Source: Paracoccus jeotgali (GTDB lineage Bacteria; Pseudomonadota; Alphaproteobacteria; Rhodobacterales; Rhodobacteraceae). From it: 64,000 bases of DNA. Location: positions 166,501-230,500 of the forward strand of contig NZ_CP025583.1 of NCBI RefSeq assembly GCF_002865605.1, written 5' to 3'. The position numbers and the translations under genes were made by a program. Positions 17,955 to 30,465 of the stretch are shown in pieces. The notes under the pieces were generated by a model. The model had not been told where the DNA came from. It saw only the letters and a list, made by a program, of their open reading frames with translations, and ran no database searches. Every line of letters starts with the position of its first letter. Within the stretch, counting starts at the first letter, position 1.

Positions 17955-19295
17955 ATGTCGAATGTCGCCCCCAGCCCGATGTCCGCCCGCCCCGGCGGCC
18001 CCCTGACCGGCACCGCGCATGTCCCCGGCGACAAGTCGATCAGCCACCGCGCGCTGATCCTGGGGGCCATGTCGGTGGGCCGGACCCGGATCACCGGCCT
18101 GCTCGAGGGGCAGGACGTGCTGGACACCGCCCGCGCCATGCGCGCCATGGGCGCCCGGATCGAGCGGCTGAACCCCGGCGAGTGGATCGTCGATGGCGTC
18201 GGCGTCGGCGGCTTTGGCGAGCCCGAGGGCGTCATCGACTGCGGCAATTCCGGCACCGGCGTGCGGCTGATCATGGGCGCCGTGGCGACGACGCCAATCA
18301 CCGTCACCTTCACCGGCGATGCCAGCCTGTCGCGCCGCCCGATGCGGCGCATCACCGACCCGCTGGCGCTGTTCGGGGCCGAGATCATCGCCCGCGAGGG
18401 CGGGCTGCTGCCCGTCACCATCCGCGGCGCGCAGGACGCGGTGCCGGTGCGGTACCAGACGCCCGTCGCCTCGGCGCAGATCAAGTCGGCGGTGCTGCTG
18501 GCCGGGCTGAACGCGCCCGGACAGACCGTGGTGATCGAGGCAGAGCCGACCCGCGACCACACCGAACGGATGCTGACCGGCTTTGGCGCGACCATCACCA
18601 CCGAGATCACGCCCGAGGGCCGCGTCATCACCCTGACCGGCCAGCCCGAACTGCTGGGTCAGAATGTCGCCGTGCCGCGCGATCCGTCCTCGGCCGCGTT
18701 TCCGGTGGCGGCGGCGCTGATCGTGCCGGGGTCCGAGGTGCGGGTGCCGGGGATCAGCCGCAACCCGACCCGCGACGGGCTGTTCGTCACCCTGCAAGAA
18801 ATGGGCGCCGACCTGACCTGGGAAAACCCCCGCGACGAGGGCGGCGAGCCGGTGGCCGACCTGATCGTGCGCCACTCAACCCTGCACGGGGTCGAGGTGC
18901 CGGCAGAGCGTGCCGCCAGCATGATCGACGAGTTTCCGATCCTGTCGGTCGTCGCCGCCATGGCGCAGGGCAAGACGGTGATGAACGGCGTGGCCGAGCT
19001 GCGGGTCAAGGAATCCGACCGTATCGACGCCATGGCGCGCGGGCTGCGCGACAACGGCGTCAGCGTCGACGAGACCCCGGACAGCATGACCGTCCATGGC
19101 CGCGGCGTGATCCCCGGCGGCGGCGCGCCCGCAGCGACCCATCTGGATCACCGCATCGCCATGTCGTTTCTGGTCGCGGGGCTGGCCGCGCAGGCGCCGG
19201 TGCGGGTCGATGACGGCGGCGCGATTGCGACCTCTTTCCCCGATTTCGTGCGGCTGATGCGCAATCTGGGCGCCGATCTGGGCCCGGACGCCTAG
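17955..19295 (+). CDS. aroA: 3-phosphoshikimate 1-carboxyvinyltransferase (EPSP synthase)
   Basis: A 446-residue enzyme of the shikimate pathway that joins PEP to shikimate-3-phosphate. Substrate-binding motifs are visible: [39 protein letters not shown], and [13 protein letters not shown] near the C-terminus. The SRRPM arrangement resembles class II EPSP synthases typical of alphaproteobacteria. ATG 17955 is preferred because AAAGGGAAA precedes it; an in-frame GTG at 17940 overlaps the previous gene. Confidence 0.93.
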   Translation: MSNVAPSPMSARPGGPLTGTAHVPGDKSISHRALILGAMSVGRTRITGLLEGQDVLDTARAMRAMGARIERLNPGEWIVDGVGVGGFGEPEGVIDCGNSGTGVRLIMGAVATTPITVTFTGDASLSRRPMRRITDPLALFGAEIIAREGGLLPVTIRGAQDAVPVRYQTPVASAQIKSAVLLAGLNAPGQTVVIEAEPTRDHTERMLTGFGATITTEITPEGRVITLTGQPELLGQNVAVPRDPSSAAFPVAAALIVPGSEVRVPGISRNPTRDGLFVTLQEMGADLTWENPRDEGGEPVADLIVRHSTLHGVEVPAERAASMIDEFPILSVVAAMAQGKTVMNGVAELRVKESDRIDAMARGLRDNGVSVDETPDSMTVHGRGVIPGGGAPAATHLDHRIAMSFLVAGLAAQAPVRVDDGGAIATSFPDFVRLMRNLGADLGPDA

Positions 19296-19313
19296 CAGGA
19301 CGTTCGAGCGGCG

Positions 19314-20021
19314 CTAGAAGATCGAGCGGCGGTTGCGCGCCCTCATCATCGCCTGCGAGCGCTTCACCTGACCGTTCCGCGATGACAGCGCGGTGGGCAT
19401 ACCATGCGGCTCTCGGGTGATGGCGACGATGGAGTCGAAAAACCGGATCTCTCCGATCTCGCGGGCCAGCGGGTGGAAGGGAAAGATCTCGTCCTCATCC
19501 GTGTACCAGCTATGCATCCGGTCGATCAGCCATTTGGTGTAACCGATGAAGCTGCGCTTGCCATAGCCGCCGTCAAAGCCGGGCCAATAACTGGTATGCG
19601 TGTCCTCGACCACATAGATCCCGCCCGGCCGCAGATGCGGGAACAGGTGTCGAAAGCTTGTGATCTGCTGGTCGGTCTTGTGCCCGCCATCGTCAAGGAT
19701 CAGGTCGAACGGCCCGTGACCTGCGACAAGATCGCGCAGGAAGGCCGGGTCCGCCTGATCGCCGATCTCGACATGGGTGCCGGGCAGCGCCAGATCGCGG
19801 CAGGCGGGGTCGATATCGGCAAAGACCAGATGCGCGCCCGGCCCGAAATAGCCCTGCCACATCGGCATCGAGCCGCCCTTGTAGATGCCGATTTCCAGAA
19901 ACCGCAGGTCGCGGTGCTGCAGATGGCCCAGAAGCCGGGGGTAGATGTCCAGATAATGATCCATCTTCAGGATCATCCGGTCGCCGGTCCGGGTCATGTA
20001 GTCGCGGAAATAATTGGGCAT
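19314..20021 (-). CDS. Class I SAM-dependent methyltransferase
   Basis: A 235-residue protein with a Rossmann methyltransferase core: LRFLEIGIYKGGSMPMW is the SAM-binding motif I, VFADIDPAC motif II, and FDLILDDGGHKTDQQI motif IV. Similar proteins modify sugars or small secondary metabolites, but the substrate is unknown. The ATG at 20021 is chosen because the frame upstream (to 20456) is antisense to the NDUFA12 gene. It stands alone, convergent with aroA. Confidence 0.8.
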   Translation of the reverse strand: MPNYFRDYMTRTGDRMILKMDHYLDIYPRLLGHLQHRDLRFLEIGIYKGGSMPMWQGYFGPGAHLVFADIDPACRDLALPGTHVEIGDQADPAFLRDLVAGHGPFDLILDDGGHKTDQQITSFRHLFPHLRPGGIYVVEDTHTSYWPGFDGGYGKRSFIGYTKWLIDRMHSWYTDEDEIFPFHPLAREIGEIRFFDSIVAITREPHGMPTALSSRNGQVKRSQAMMRARNRRSIF

Positions 20022-20162
20022 CGGCGCTTTCCTGTCTGCCGGGCGACTGTGCCAGCCCGCCGGCTTGACTGGCAAGCGGTAACGTCGGGCGCGCGGGTTC
20101 CGCTGGACCATGCGCCAAAACTGCGGCATAGACAGGGCAGCATACGGTAAAGGAGCCGGCTC

Positions 20163-20540
20163 ATGTGGATCGTCGACCGAATTCTGACCTGGTGGCGCGG
20201 ACAGACCCTGAATACGCAGGTCTGGACGGCGCTTTATGGCGAAAAGGTGGGTGAGGATGCGCAGGGCAACATCTATTACCAGACCAAGGGCGGCAAGCGC
20301 CGCTGGGTGATCTATAACGGCGAGGCCGAGGCCAGCCGCGTGCCGGTCGAATGGCATGGCTGGCTGCATCACACCTACAAGCTGCCGCCGACCACCGACC
20401 CGCTGCCGCGCCGCGCGTGGGAGCTGCCGCACCAGATGAACATGACCGGCACCCAACAGGCCTATCGCCCGGCCGGCTCGCTATATCGCGCCAAGCCCGT
20501 CGAGCGCAGCGATTACGACGCCTGGCAGCCCGATCCCTGA
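20163..20540 (+). CDS. NDUFA12-type complex I accessory subunit
   Basis: A 125-residue protein with the NDUFA12/B17.2 pattern: [40 protein letters not shown] and PHQMNMTGT near the end. In alphaproteobacteria this subunit accompanies the 14-subunit NADH:ubiquinone oxidoreductase at the inner membrane. It is followed 10 bp later by a DUF2155 gene, a frequent neighbour in Rhodobacterales. Confidence 0.9.
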   Translation: MWIVDRILTWWRGQTLNTQVWTALYGEKVGEDAQGNIYYQTKGGKRRWVIYNGEAEASRVPVEWHGWLHHTYKLPPTTDPLPRRAWELPHQMNMTGTQQAYRPAGSLYRAKPVERSDYDAWQPDP

Positions 20541-20550
20541 GCTTTCGCGG

Positions 20551-20919
20551 ATGACCGTCACGCGCGCCCTGCCGCTGATCCTGTCGCTGCTGGCCGGTCC
20601 CCTTGCGGCCGAAAGCGTCACCACCACCCGCGCCGACGGAGCGCTGCTGCGCGCGCTCGACAAGGTGTCCAGCGAGACCCGCGACCTCGAGATGCGGCCC
20701 GGCGAGGCGGTGGATATCGGCCGGCTGACGATCCGGCTGGGCGAGTGCCGCTATCCGACCGAAGACCCGAACTCCGACGCCTTCGCGCAGTTGGTCGTCA
20801 CCAACCGCACCACCCACGCGACGCTGTTCGACGGCTGGATGATCGCCTCGGCCCCGGCGCTGTCGGCGCTGGACGATGCGCGTTATGACGTCTGGGTGCT
20901 GGCCTGCATCACCTCGTGA
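20551..20919 (+). CDS. DUF2155 domain exported protein
   Basis: A 122-residue secreted protein with a signal peptide (about 1-20, cleavage near LAAES) and the DUF2155 core: LDKVSSETRDLEMRPGEAVDIGRLTI, CRYP, and LFDGWMIASAPALSALDDARYDVWVL. Function is unknown; the conserved cysteines may form a disulfide. Its last 37 bp overlap the end of aat on the other strand. Confidence 0.88.
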   Translation: MTVTRALPLILSLLAGPLAAESVTTTRADGALLRALDKVSSETRDLEMRPGEAVDIGRLTIRLGECRYPTEDPNSDAFAQLVVTNRTTHATLFDGWMIASAPALSALDDARYDVWVLACITS

Positions 20920-21512
20920 AGTGAGGGCAGGGGACGGGCGGTGATGTCCGCCAGGCGCTGCATGGCCGGGAACAGCCGCCGCAGATAGGCCGCCTGCGAC
21001 AGCGTCTGCCCGCCTAGCGAGGTCAGATGCGCGGTCGGAAACTGCGTGTCGAACAGCGTGAAGCCGCAGCGCGCCAGATGCACCGACAGCACCATCAGCG
21101 CGGTTTTCGAGGCATTGCTGCGGGCCGAGAACATGCTTTCGCCGAAAAACGCGCCGCCGATGGTGACGCCGAAGACGCCGCCGATCAGCGCCGCGCCGTC
21201 ATTGACCTCGATGGAATGGGCATCGCCGCCGCGGTGCAGCTCGCGGTAAAGCTGGGCCAGCGGCGCGTTGATCCAGGTCTCGTCGCGATCCGCGCAGCCC
21301 GCCAGCACCCCGTCGAAATCGCGGTTCAGCGCCAGCGTCCAGTCGCAGCGCCGCAGATGCCGCCGCATCGAGCGCGAGACATGCAGCCCGCCCACCGGCA
21401 GGATGCCCCGCGTCCGCGGCTCGAACCACAGCAGTTCGGGGTCGTCCGCCGCGCGTGCCATGGGGAATATGCCATTGGCATAGCCGGCCAGCAGTTGCGC
21501 GGCGGAAATCAC
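20883..21512 (-). CDS. aat: Leucyl/phenylalanyl-tRNA-protein transferase
   Basis: A 209-residue enzyme that adds Leu or Phe to N-terminal Arg/Lys of proteins, marking them for ClpS/ClpAP degradation. Landmarks: LLAGYANGIFPMA, LLWFEPRTRGILPV, GGVFGVTIGGAFFGESMFS and LFDTQFPTAHLTSLGG. It lies 7 bp downstream of accC in an accB-accC-aat operon, the usual Rhodobacterales arrangement. Confidence 0.92.
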   Translation of the reverse strand: MISAAQLLAGYANGIFPMARAADDPELLWFEPRTRGILPVGGLHVSRSMRRHLRRCDWTLALNRDFDGVLAGCADRDETWINAPLAQLYRELHRGGDAHSIEVNDGAALIGGVFGVTIGGAFFGESMFSARSNASKTALMVLSVHLARCGFTLFDTQFPTAHLTSLGGQTLSQAAYLRRLFPAMQRLADITARPLPSLHEVMQASTQTS

Positions 21513-21519
21513 GACCGCC

Positions 21520-22869
<1,350 letters not shown>

Positions 22870-22878
22870 ACCGGCCGC

Positions 22879-23400
22879 CTATTCGACGATCATCAGCGGC
22901 GCGCCGTATTCGACGGGCGTGCCGTCATCGACGAGGATGCGCCGCACGATCCCGGATTTGGGCGAGGGGATGTGGTTCATGGTCTTCATCGCCTCGACGA
23001 TCAGCAGGGTGTCGCCCTCGCTGACCTGCTGGCCGACGCTGACAAAGGGCGCGCTGCCCGGTTCCGCCGACAGGTAAGCGGTGCCGACCATGGGCGAGGT
23101 CACGGCGCCGGGCAGATCGGCCGGGTCGCCGCCGGTGGCGCCGGGCGCGGTGGTGGGCGTGGCCGGGCCAAGCTGCGGGGCGGCGGCCTGCGGGGCAGGC
23201 GCCGGGGCGGCATAAGCAGGCGCGGACATCAGCATCTGCTTGCCCTGCTTGGACAGGCTGACGGTCAGGCGGTCATGTTCGCCATATTCGCGCTTTACCG
23301 AAAGCTCTGCCAATTCGCTGCTGTTCAGCAATTCGGCCAGCGATTGAATGAAGGCCACGTCGTCCGCGTGGGTCTTGCCGGTCTTGGCGGTGTCGGTCAT
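22879..23400 (-). CDS. accB: Biotin carboxyl carrier protein of acetyl-CoA carboxylase
   Basis: A 173-residue carrier with a helical N-terminal segment, a flexible Ala/Pro-rich linker (about 60-95) and a C-terminal biotinyl domain. The lysine to be biotinylated is K139 in VEAMKTMNH. It shuttles carboxybiotin between AccC and the carboxyltransferase. First gene of accB-accC-aat. About 175 bp upstream, before hisE, hold no gene and probably the promoter. Confidence 0.95.
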   Translation of the reverse strand: MTDTAKTGKTHADDVAFIQSLAELLNSSELAELSVKREYGEHDRLTVSLSKQGKQMLMSAPAYAAPAPAPQAAAPQLGPATPTTAPGATGGDPADLPGAVTSPMVGTAYLSAEPGSAPFVSVGQQVSEGDTLLIVEAMKTMNHIPSPKSGIVRRILVDDGTPVEYGAPLMIVE

Positions 23401-23577
23401 GAGCTTCCTCTGCCTTGTAAGCCCGCGTCTGGCGCGCGGCCGGTTTGCGGGCGCTTATATCAACGAACCGCAGGCAAGGGAAAGCGGTTTGGGCGTTTCG
23501 CCCTGCCTGTTTGCGGTTTCGAGCCGGGAAAGGCGGCGGGCCGAATCGGTGCGGCGCGCGCCCAAGCATCGGCTGCG

Positions 23578-23934
23578 TCAGCGCGGGGGTTCGCCGCCGC
23601 CGTCGCTGCGGGTGGCCTTTTCGGCGATGCCGGATTGCCCCTCGCGCCGGGTCAGTTCGGCGGCCACATCGGCCAGCGACACATCCCGCGCCGCCAGCAT
23701 CACCGCGAGGTGATAAAGCACGTCGGCGCCCTCGGAGACCAGCCGCGCGCGGTCGCCGCGCACGGCCTCGATCACCGCCTCGATGGCTTCCTCGCCGAAT
23801 TTCTCGGCGCATTTCTCTGGCCCCTTGGCCAGCAGTTGCGCGGTCCAGCTTGACGCCGCATCCGCGCCCTTGCGGCTGGCGATGGTGGCGTCGAGCCGGG
23901 CGAAGGCGGCATCGGGGGTGGGGGTTTCGGTCAT
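23578..23934 (-). CDS. hisE: Phosphoribosyl-ATP pyrophosphatase
   Basis: A 118-residue all-alpha enzyme catalysing the second step of histidine synthesis. The MazG-like metal-binding pattern is visible: [18 protein letters not shown], then [11 protein letters not shown]. Start at 23934 gives an ATGA overlap with hisF. It is the last gene of the minus-strand histidine cluster. Confidence 0.92.
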   Translation of the reverse strand: MTETPTPDAAFARLDATIASRKGADAASSWTAQLLAKGPEKCAEKFGEEAIEAVIEAVRGDRARLVSEGADVLYHLAVMLAARDVSLADVAAELTRREGQSGIAEKATRSDGGGEPPR

Positions 23935-24692
23935 GGCATCCGCACCGGGATGCCGGCGGCGGCCATATGGGCCTTGGCCTCGCCGATGGTGTAGGTGCCG
24001 AAGTGAAAGATCGAGGCGGCGAGCACGGCGCTGGCATGGCCTTCCAGCACACCCTCGACCAGGTGATCCAGATTGCCGACCCCGCCCGAGGCGATCACGG
24101 GAATGTCCACCGCATCGGCCACCGCGCGGGTCAGCGGCAGGTTGAAGCCGGCCTTGGTGCCGTCGCGGTCCATGCTGGTCAGCAGGATCTCGCCCGCGCC
24201 GCGTTCCGCGACCGTGCGGGCAAACGCGACCGCGTCGATGCCGGTGGGCTTGCGGCCGCCATGGGTAAAGATTTCCCACTTGCCGGGTGCGACGGTCTTG
24301 GCGTCGATGGCGCAGACGATGCACTGGCTGCCAAAGCGGTCGGCGGCGCGGCGGATCACGTCGGGGTCAGCCACCGCGGCCGAGTTGAAGGACACCTTGT
24401 CGGCCCCGGCCAGCAGCAATTGGCGCACATCCTCGGGCGTGCGGACGCCGCCGCCCACGGTCAGCGGGACAAAGCACTGCTCGGCCGTGCGGCGCACGAC
24501 GTCGAACATCGTGCCGCGGTTTTCATGGGTGGCGTGGATGTCCAGAAAGCAGATCTCGTCCGCGCCGGCGGCGTCATAGGCGCGCGCGGCCTCGACCGGG
24601 TCGCCGGCATCGACGAGATCGACGAAATTGACGCCCTTGACCACGCGGCCATCGGCGACATCCAGACAGGGGATGATGCGGGTTTTCAACAT
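23931..24692 (-). CDS. hisF: Imidazole glycerol phosphate synthase, cyclase subunit
   Basis: A 253-residue (beta/alpha)8 barrel that uses ammonia from HisH to form imidazole glycerol phosphate and AICAR. Catalytic aspartates lie in [12 protein letters not shown] (D11) and [10 protein letters not shown]. Phosphate-binding loops are GGGVRT and ASGGVG. Its partner hisH is encoded 1.5 kb upstream on the same strand. Stop overlaps hisE. Confidence 0.95.
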   Translation of the reverse strand: MLKTRIIPCLDVADGRVVKGVNFVDLVDAGDPVEAARAYDAAGADEICFLDIHATHENRGTMFDVVRRTAEQCFVPLTVGGGVRTPEDVRQLLLAGADKVSFNSAAVADPDVIRRAADRFGSQCIVCAIDAKTVAPGKWEIFTHGGRKPTGIDAVAFARTVAERGAGEILLTSMDRDGTKAGFNLPLTRAVADAVDIPVIASGGVGNLDHLVEGVLEGHASAVLAASIFHFGTYTIGEAKAHMAAAGIPVRMP

Positions 24693-24731
24693 GCCCGCCT
24701 GATAGCGCGGGGGCGGGGCAGGGGGAAGGGG

Positions 24732-24911
24732 CTACGCCTCGGGGCCGCGCATGATCAGCGCGTTGAAGGCGAACCCGCCCGCGACCAGGAACACGACGGC
24801 CCAGAACAGGTTGCCGTCGACGAATTCCAGCACCGACCACATCAGCAGCGCGGTCACGATCAGCAGACGCACCCAGAGCGGGCGCAGAATCGGATGGTTC
24901 GGGTTGATCAT
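24732..24911 (-). CDS. Small two-helix membrane protein between hisA and hisF
   Basis: This 59-residue ORF lies on the same strand as the his genes, 57 bp after hisA and 39 bp before hisF. It starts MINPNHPILRPLW and contains two hydrophobic segments (about 14-30, and 34-53 around NLFWAVVFLVAGGFAFNALI). Codon usage resembles its neighbours. I do not recognise a family. A small membrane protein at this place would be co-transcribed with the histidine genes, but nothing links it to the pathway. Confidence 0.65.
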   Translation of the reverse strand: MINPNHPILRPLWVRLLIVTALLMWSVLEFVDGNLFWAVVFLVAGGFAFNALIMRGPEA

Positions 24912-24968
24912 GTCTGCGGCCTTTGGTTCGGGATCAGGGGAGCGTCGCCGGCGGGAATGATCGCGCGC

Positions 24969-25685
24969 CTAGCGCAGCGCCGCAAGCGCCTGCGTCAGGT
25001 CGATGGCCCCGTCATAGAGCGCGCGGCCCGAAATCGCGCCCGCGATGACGCCGGTGTCGCGCAGCGCGGTCAGGTCAGCCAGCGACGCCACCCCACCCGA
25101 GGCGATGACCGGGACCGAGACCGCGCGGGCCAGATCGGCGGTCGCGGGAATGTTCGGCCCGCCCATCGCGCCGTCGCGGTCGATGTCGGTATAGATGATC
25201 GCCGCCACCCCGGCGTCCTGAAAGCTGCGGGCCAGATCGGTGGCCTGCATGTCGGTTTCATGCGCCCAGCCCTTGGTTGCCACCCGGCCCTGACGCGCAT
25301 CGATGCCCACCGCCACCTGCCCCGGAAAGGCGCGGGCGGCGCTGCGGACCAGGTCGGGGTCTTCGACGGCGACCGTGCCCAGGATCACCCGGCGCAGGCC
25401 TTTGGACAGCCACATCTCGATCGTTGCCATGTCGCGGATGCCGCCGCCCAGCTGGCAGGGGATGTCGGTGGCGGCCAGGATCGCCTCGACCGCCGCGGCA
25501 TTGACGGGCTGGCCGGCAAAGGCGCCGTTCAGGTCGACCAGATGCAGCCATTCCGCGCCCGCATCCTGAAACGCCCGCGCCTGCGCGGCCGGGTCGGTCC
25601 CGAACACCGTCGCCGCCTGCATGTCGCCGCGCAGCAGGCGCACGCAATTGCCGTCCTTCAGGTCGATGGCGGGATAGAGGATCAT
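24969..25685 (-). CDS. hisA: ProFAR isomerase HisA
   Basis: A 238-residue barrel that isomerises ProFAR to PRFAR. The two catalytic aspartates are in [12 protein letters not shown] (D8) and [11 protein letters not shown]; phosphate-binding loops are GGGIRD and ASGGVA. It is related to HisF but distinguished by these motifs. Start at 25685 follows from the conserved N-terminus; the longer frame upstream has no family sequence. Confidence 0.94.
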   Translation of the reverse strand: MILYPAIDLKDGNCVRLLRGDMQAATVFGTDPAAQARAFQDAGAEWLHLVDLNGAFAGQPVNAAAVEAILAATDIPCQLGGGIRDMATIEMWLSKGLRRVILGTVAVEDPDLVRSAARAFPGQVAVGIDARQGRVATKGWAHETDMQATDLARSFQDAGVAAIIYTDIDRDGAMGGPNIPATADLARAVSVPVIASGGVASLADLTALRDTGVIAGAISGRALYDGAIDLTQALAALR

Positions 25686-25824
25686 GGCGGCGCTCCTTTG
25701 TTGTGGCGGGGATGTGCCACAGGGTCGCCGGGTCGGCAAGCCGCAGGCCGTGGCGGACCCCACGTCATGCTTGCGGGAATCGCGGCTCTTGCCTCAGATC
25801 GTTCTATCCTGTGGGAGGAACAGC

Positions 25825-26208
25825 ATGAACAAGATCCTGACCGCCGCCATCTTCGCCCTGATCGCCGGAGGCGCGGCCGCCGACCCCATCGAGGGGCTGT
25901 GGCAGACCCAGCCCGACGAGGGCAGCTTTGCCCATGTCCAGATCGCGCCCTGCGGCGCGGCCTTCTGCGGGACCATCACCCGCACCTTCAAGGACAAGAC
26001 CGAGTATCAGTCACCCAATATCGGCAAGCAGATCGTCATCGACATGGTTCCGCAGGGGGGCGGCAACTACAAGGGCCGCGTGCTGCGCCCGGCCGATGGC
26101 AAGATCTATAACGGCAAGGCCGATGTCAGCGGCCAGAACATGAGCCTTGCGGGCTGCGTGGCCGGTGGGCTGATCTGCAAGAAGCAGTCCTGGGTGCGGC
26201 TGAAATAG
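25825..26208 (+). CDS. DUF2147 family exported protein
   Basis: A 127-residue secreted protein with a signal peptide (about 1-19, cleavage near GAAAD) and the DUF2147 core: IEGLWQTQPDEGSFAHVQIAPCG, FCGTI, GRVLRPADGKIYNGK and CKKQSWVRL. Family members are small periplasmic beta-barrel, lipocalin-like proteins of unclear function. Transcribed against the flanking his genes, so it is an independent unit inside the cluster. GTGGGAGGAA precedes the ATG. Confidence 0.85.
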   Translation: MNKILTAAIFALIAGGAAADPIEGLWQTQPDEGSFAHVQIAPCGAAFCGTITRTFKDKTEYQSPNIGKQIVIDMVPQGGGNYKGRVLRPADGKIYNGKADVSGQNMSLAGCVAGGLICKKQSWVRLK

Positions 26209-26256
26209 CGCGGGGTTCGATCAGCGCGCTGTCCGGGCCGCTGGCATTGGCGCCGC

Positions 26257-26892
26257 CTAAGGGCGCCAATGCAGGAATTTCGAGATCAGCCGCAGCCCGA
26301 CCGCCTGCGATTTCTCGGGGTGGAACTGGGTGCCGATGATGTTGTCGCGCCCGACGATCGCCGTCACCGGCCCGCCATAATCCACATCCGCCAGCAGATG
26401 GGCCGGATCGGCGGCGTGAAACTGCCACGAATGGACGAAATAGGCGTGGTCGCCGCTGGCGATGCCGTCCAGCACCGGATGGGGCTGGCGCAGGCGCAGG
26501 TCGTTCCAGCCCATATGCGGCACCTTCAGCGAGGCATCACCGGGCCGGATCGCGTCGATCCGGCCGGGAATCCAGCCCAGCCCGGCGGTGTCGCGGTATT
26601 CATGGCCGGTGTCGGCCAGCATCTGCATCCCCACGCAGATGCCGATAAAGGGCACGCCGCGCTGCAACACAGCCTCGGTCAGCGCCTCGACCATGCCGCC
26701 GACGGCGTCCAGCGCCGCCTTGCAGGCCGGAAAGGCGCCGTCGCCCGGCAGCACGATACGCTCGGCGCGGCGCACGGTATCGGGGTCCGAGGTCACGACC
26801 ACCTCGGCGCCCACATCGCGGCCCATCCGCGCAAAGGCCTTTTCCGCCGAGTGAAGGTTGCCGCTGTCGTAATCGACCAGCGCCACCCGCAT
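26257..26892 (-). CDS. hisH: Imidazole glycerol phosphate synthase, glutaminase subunit
   Basis: A 211-residue class I glutamine amidotransferase supplying ammonia to HisF. The nucleophile cysteine is in FIGICVGMQML. The histidine-glutamate pair is in the C-terminal GTQFHPEKSQ. The oxyanion region (LPGDGAF) is also present. The ATG overlaps the hisB stop. Confidence 0.95.
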   Translation of the reverse strand: MRVALVDYDSGNLHSAEKAFARMGRDVGAEVVVTSDPDTVRRAERIVLPGDGAFPACKAALDAVGGMVEALTEAVLQRGVPFIGICVGMQMLADTGHEYRDTAGLGWIPGRIDAIRPGDASLKVPHMGWNDLRLRQPHPVLDGIASGDHAYFVHSWQFHAADPAHLLADVDYGGPVTAIVGRDNIIGTQFHPEKSQAVGLRLISKFLHWRP

Positions 26893-27479
26893 CAGAGCGC
26901 GCCCTTGGTCGAGGGCAGGCGGTCCTGCATCCTCGGGTCCGGCTCGACCGCCTCGCGCAGGGCGCGGGCCACGGCCTTAAACGTCGCCTCGGCGATGTGG
27001 TGGGCGTTCAGCCCGTGCAGCGCGTCGACATGCAGGGTGATGCCGCCATGGGTGGACAGCGCCTGAAAGAACTCTCGGACCAGTTCGGTGTCGAAGCTGC
27101 CGATCTTGGCCGTCGCAAAGGGCACGTTCCAGACCAGGAACGGCCGCCCCGACAGGTCGAGCGCGGCGCGGACCAGCGCGTCGTCCATCGCCAGCAGAAA
27201 GCCGCCATAGCGCCTGATGCCGCGCTTGTCGCCAAGCGCGCGGGCCAGCGCCTGACCGATGGCGATGCCGCTGTCCTCGACGGTGTGGTGGTCGTCGATA
27301 TGGGTGTCGCCCTCGGCCCGCACGGTCAGGTCGATCAGCGAATGACGCGCCAACTGGTCCAGCATGTGGTCGAAAAACCCGACGCCGGTCTGGTTGTCAT
27401 AGGCGCCGGTCCCGTCAAGGTCCACGCTGACCTCGATCCGGGTTTCGGCGGTGTTGCGCGAAACTGTCGCCTGCCGCAT
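26892..27479 (-). CDS. hisB: Imidazoleglycerol-phosphate dehydratase
   Basis: A 195-residue monofunctional dehydratase of histidine synthesis. Metal-binding histidine motifs: [26 protein letters not shown] and [12 protein letters not shown]. It lacks the phosphatase domain found in enteric HisB. ATG 27479 fits the family start. First visible gene of the minus-strand his run; about 210 bp upstream, shared with the BCCT gene on the other strand, hold the promoters. Confidence 0.95.
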   Translation of the reverse strand: MRQATVSRNTAETRIEVSVDLDGTGAYDNQTGVGFFDHMLDQLARHSLIDLTVRAEGDTHIDDHHTVEDSGIAIGQALARALGDKRGIRRYGGFLLAMDDALVRAALDLSGRPFLVWNVPFATAKIGSFDTELVREFFQALSTHGGITLHVDALHGLNAHHIAEATFKAVARALREAVEPDPRMQDRLPSTKGAL

Positions 27480-27693
27480 GGTTTTCCCCTTACATTGCCG
27501 CCCGCTTATAGGCCGCGCGTCCCGGCCCGCCAAGGTCATGCCGCATCGCCCATCGCACGATTATCCGCGGCTTGCGGGAAACATTTATGCCGTCTGCGTG
27601 TTTGGCCGAAGGGTGGCGCCGCTCACCGGGATGTGAGAAAAGCGCGGCCCCGTCCCGCAGGCGTTGCGGTGCAATCGAACCGAAAGGACTTTC

Positions 27694-29412
<1,719 letters not shown>

Positions 29413-29460
29413 CGACCGCCCGCGCGCCCCTGTCGGACGCGATCTGGGCCGGGAACCGCC

Positions 29461-29495
29461 GGACGGGCAGGGACATCCTGCCCGTCCTTGTTTTT
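29461..29495 (+). terminator. Rho-independent terminator after the BCCT gene
   Basis: A perfect 11-bp stem (GGACGGGCAGG, loop GACAT, complementary arm) is followed by TTGTTTTT. It lies 48 bp after the transporter stop. A weaker AAACAT/ATGTTT hairpin follows at about 29514-29530. Confidence 0.85.
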
Positions 29496-29546
29496 CGGGC
29501 CGAGTCCTGTCAGAAACATCGGCATGTTTTCTTGTCAGGATCGCCC

Positions 29547-29918
29547 ATGACCAGTTTTGCGGACAGCGAAAAGCGCCTGAACGCGGCGCTTGAACGCATC
29601 GCCCGCGCGCTTGACGCGGGGCCGGCCCAAGCGGGCGCGGATGGCGGCGATGCAGCCCTTGCGGCCGAGAACGCGGCGCTGTCCCAGCGGCTGGCCGAGG
29701 CCGAGGCCGCGCTGGCCGATGCCCGCGCCACCATCGCCACGCTGGAAGCCGCCCGCGCCGAAGAAGCCGCCGCCCTCGACGACATCATGACCGAGCTTGA
29801 GGCGATGATCGCCGCCGCGCCGCCGCCTTCGGGCGATGACGTGGCCGACGCGCCCTATGCCGAGGATGTGACCCCTGCGCCCGGCGACGTGCTGCCATTC
29901 GACAAGCAAGAGGGCTGA
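29547..29918 (+). CDS. Coiled-coil protein upstream of zapA
   Basis: A 123-residue acidic protein. Residues about 35-95 form a long Ala/Glu-rich coiled coil (LAAENAALSQRLAEAEAALADARATIATLEAA). It ends 2 bp before zapA and is probably co-translated. Many alphaproteobacteria carry a comparable short coiled-coil gene before zapA. A role with ZapA at the division site is an inference. Confidence 0.75.
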   Translation: MTSFADSEKRLNAALERIARALDAGPAQAGADGGDAALAAENAALSQRLAEAEAALADARATIATLEAARAEEAAALDDIMTELEAMIAAAPPPSGDDVADAPYAEDVTPAPGDVLPFDKQEG

Positions 29919-29920
29919 AG

Positions 29921-30325
29921 ATGGATGTAAGCTTTACCATCGGCCACAAGGACTACACCGTCCAGTCCCGCGACGGCGAGGAACGGCTGGTCCGCCGCGC
30001 CGCCGCGCTGCTGGATGAAGAGGCGCAGAAGATCCTAGAACAGGCCGGCCGCATGCCCGAGGGGCGTCTGCTGCTGCTGGCCGGGCTGATGCTGGCCGAC
30101 CGCCACAGCAGCATGGAAGACCGCGCCCTGATGGCGGAACGCGAACTGGCGCGGATGCGCAGCGCCGCCAGCGGCATGGTCGCGTCCGAGGTGCAGGACG
30201 CGATGGCCGAACTCGCCGCCCGCGCCGAGGCGCTGGCGCAGCAGGCCGAGGGCGCGCGTGCTGGCGCGGCGGATGCCGGGGCAGGGGATGCGGGCAAGGA
30301 AACCGGGGGCGAACAGCAGGTCTGA
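29921..30325 (+). CDS. zapA: Cell division protein ZapA
   Basis: A 134-residue protein with the ZapA fold: an N-terminal strand region (VSFTIGHKDYTVQSRDGEE) and a long helix that tetramerises and bundles FtsZ. The C-terminal 35 residues are low-complexity Ala/Gly. It follows the coiled-coil gene by 2 bp. Confidence 0.85.
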   Translation: MDVSFTIGHKDYTVQSRDGEERLVRRAAALLDEEAQKILEQAGRMPEGRLLLLAGLMLADRHSSMEDRALMAERELARMRSAASGMVASEVQDAMAELAARAEALAQQAEGARAGAADAGAGDAGKETGGEQQV

Positions 30326-30326
30326 C

Positions 30327-30452
30327 GCTGTTGCAGGCTGAAGCGACGTCGGCCCGTGGCTGCGCGGGCTTAGCCTGACGCGGCGTCCGTTGCTACGCGC
30401 GGCAAGGCTGACCGGGCTGAAACGGCGGTCCCCGCCTCAGCGCAAACAGCGC
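30327..30452 (+). ncRNA. Possible structured RNA (6S-like position) after zapA
   Basis: The gap between zapA and the convergent purF can fold into a rod: GCTGTTGCAGGCTGA (30327-30341) faces TCAGCGCAAACAGC (30437-30450), with internal hairpins (GGCGG-TCC-CCGCC and GGGCTTAGCC). The gene after zapA is 6S RNA in many proteobacteria, which is why I list it. Strand is assumed. It might instead be a bidirectional terminator. Confidence 0.3.
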
Positions 30453-30465
30453 CAACCTCTGCCGC

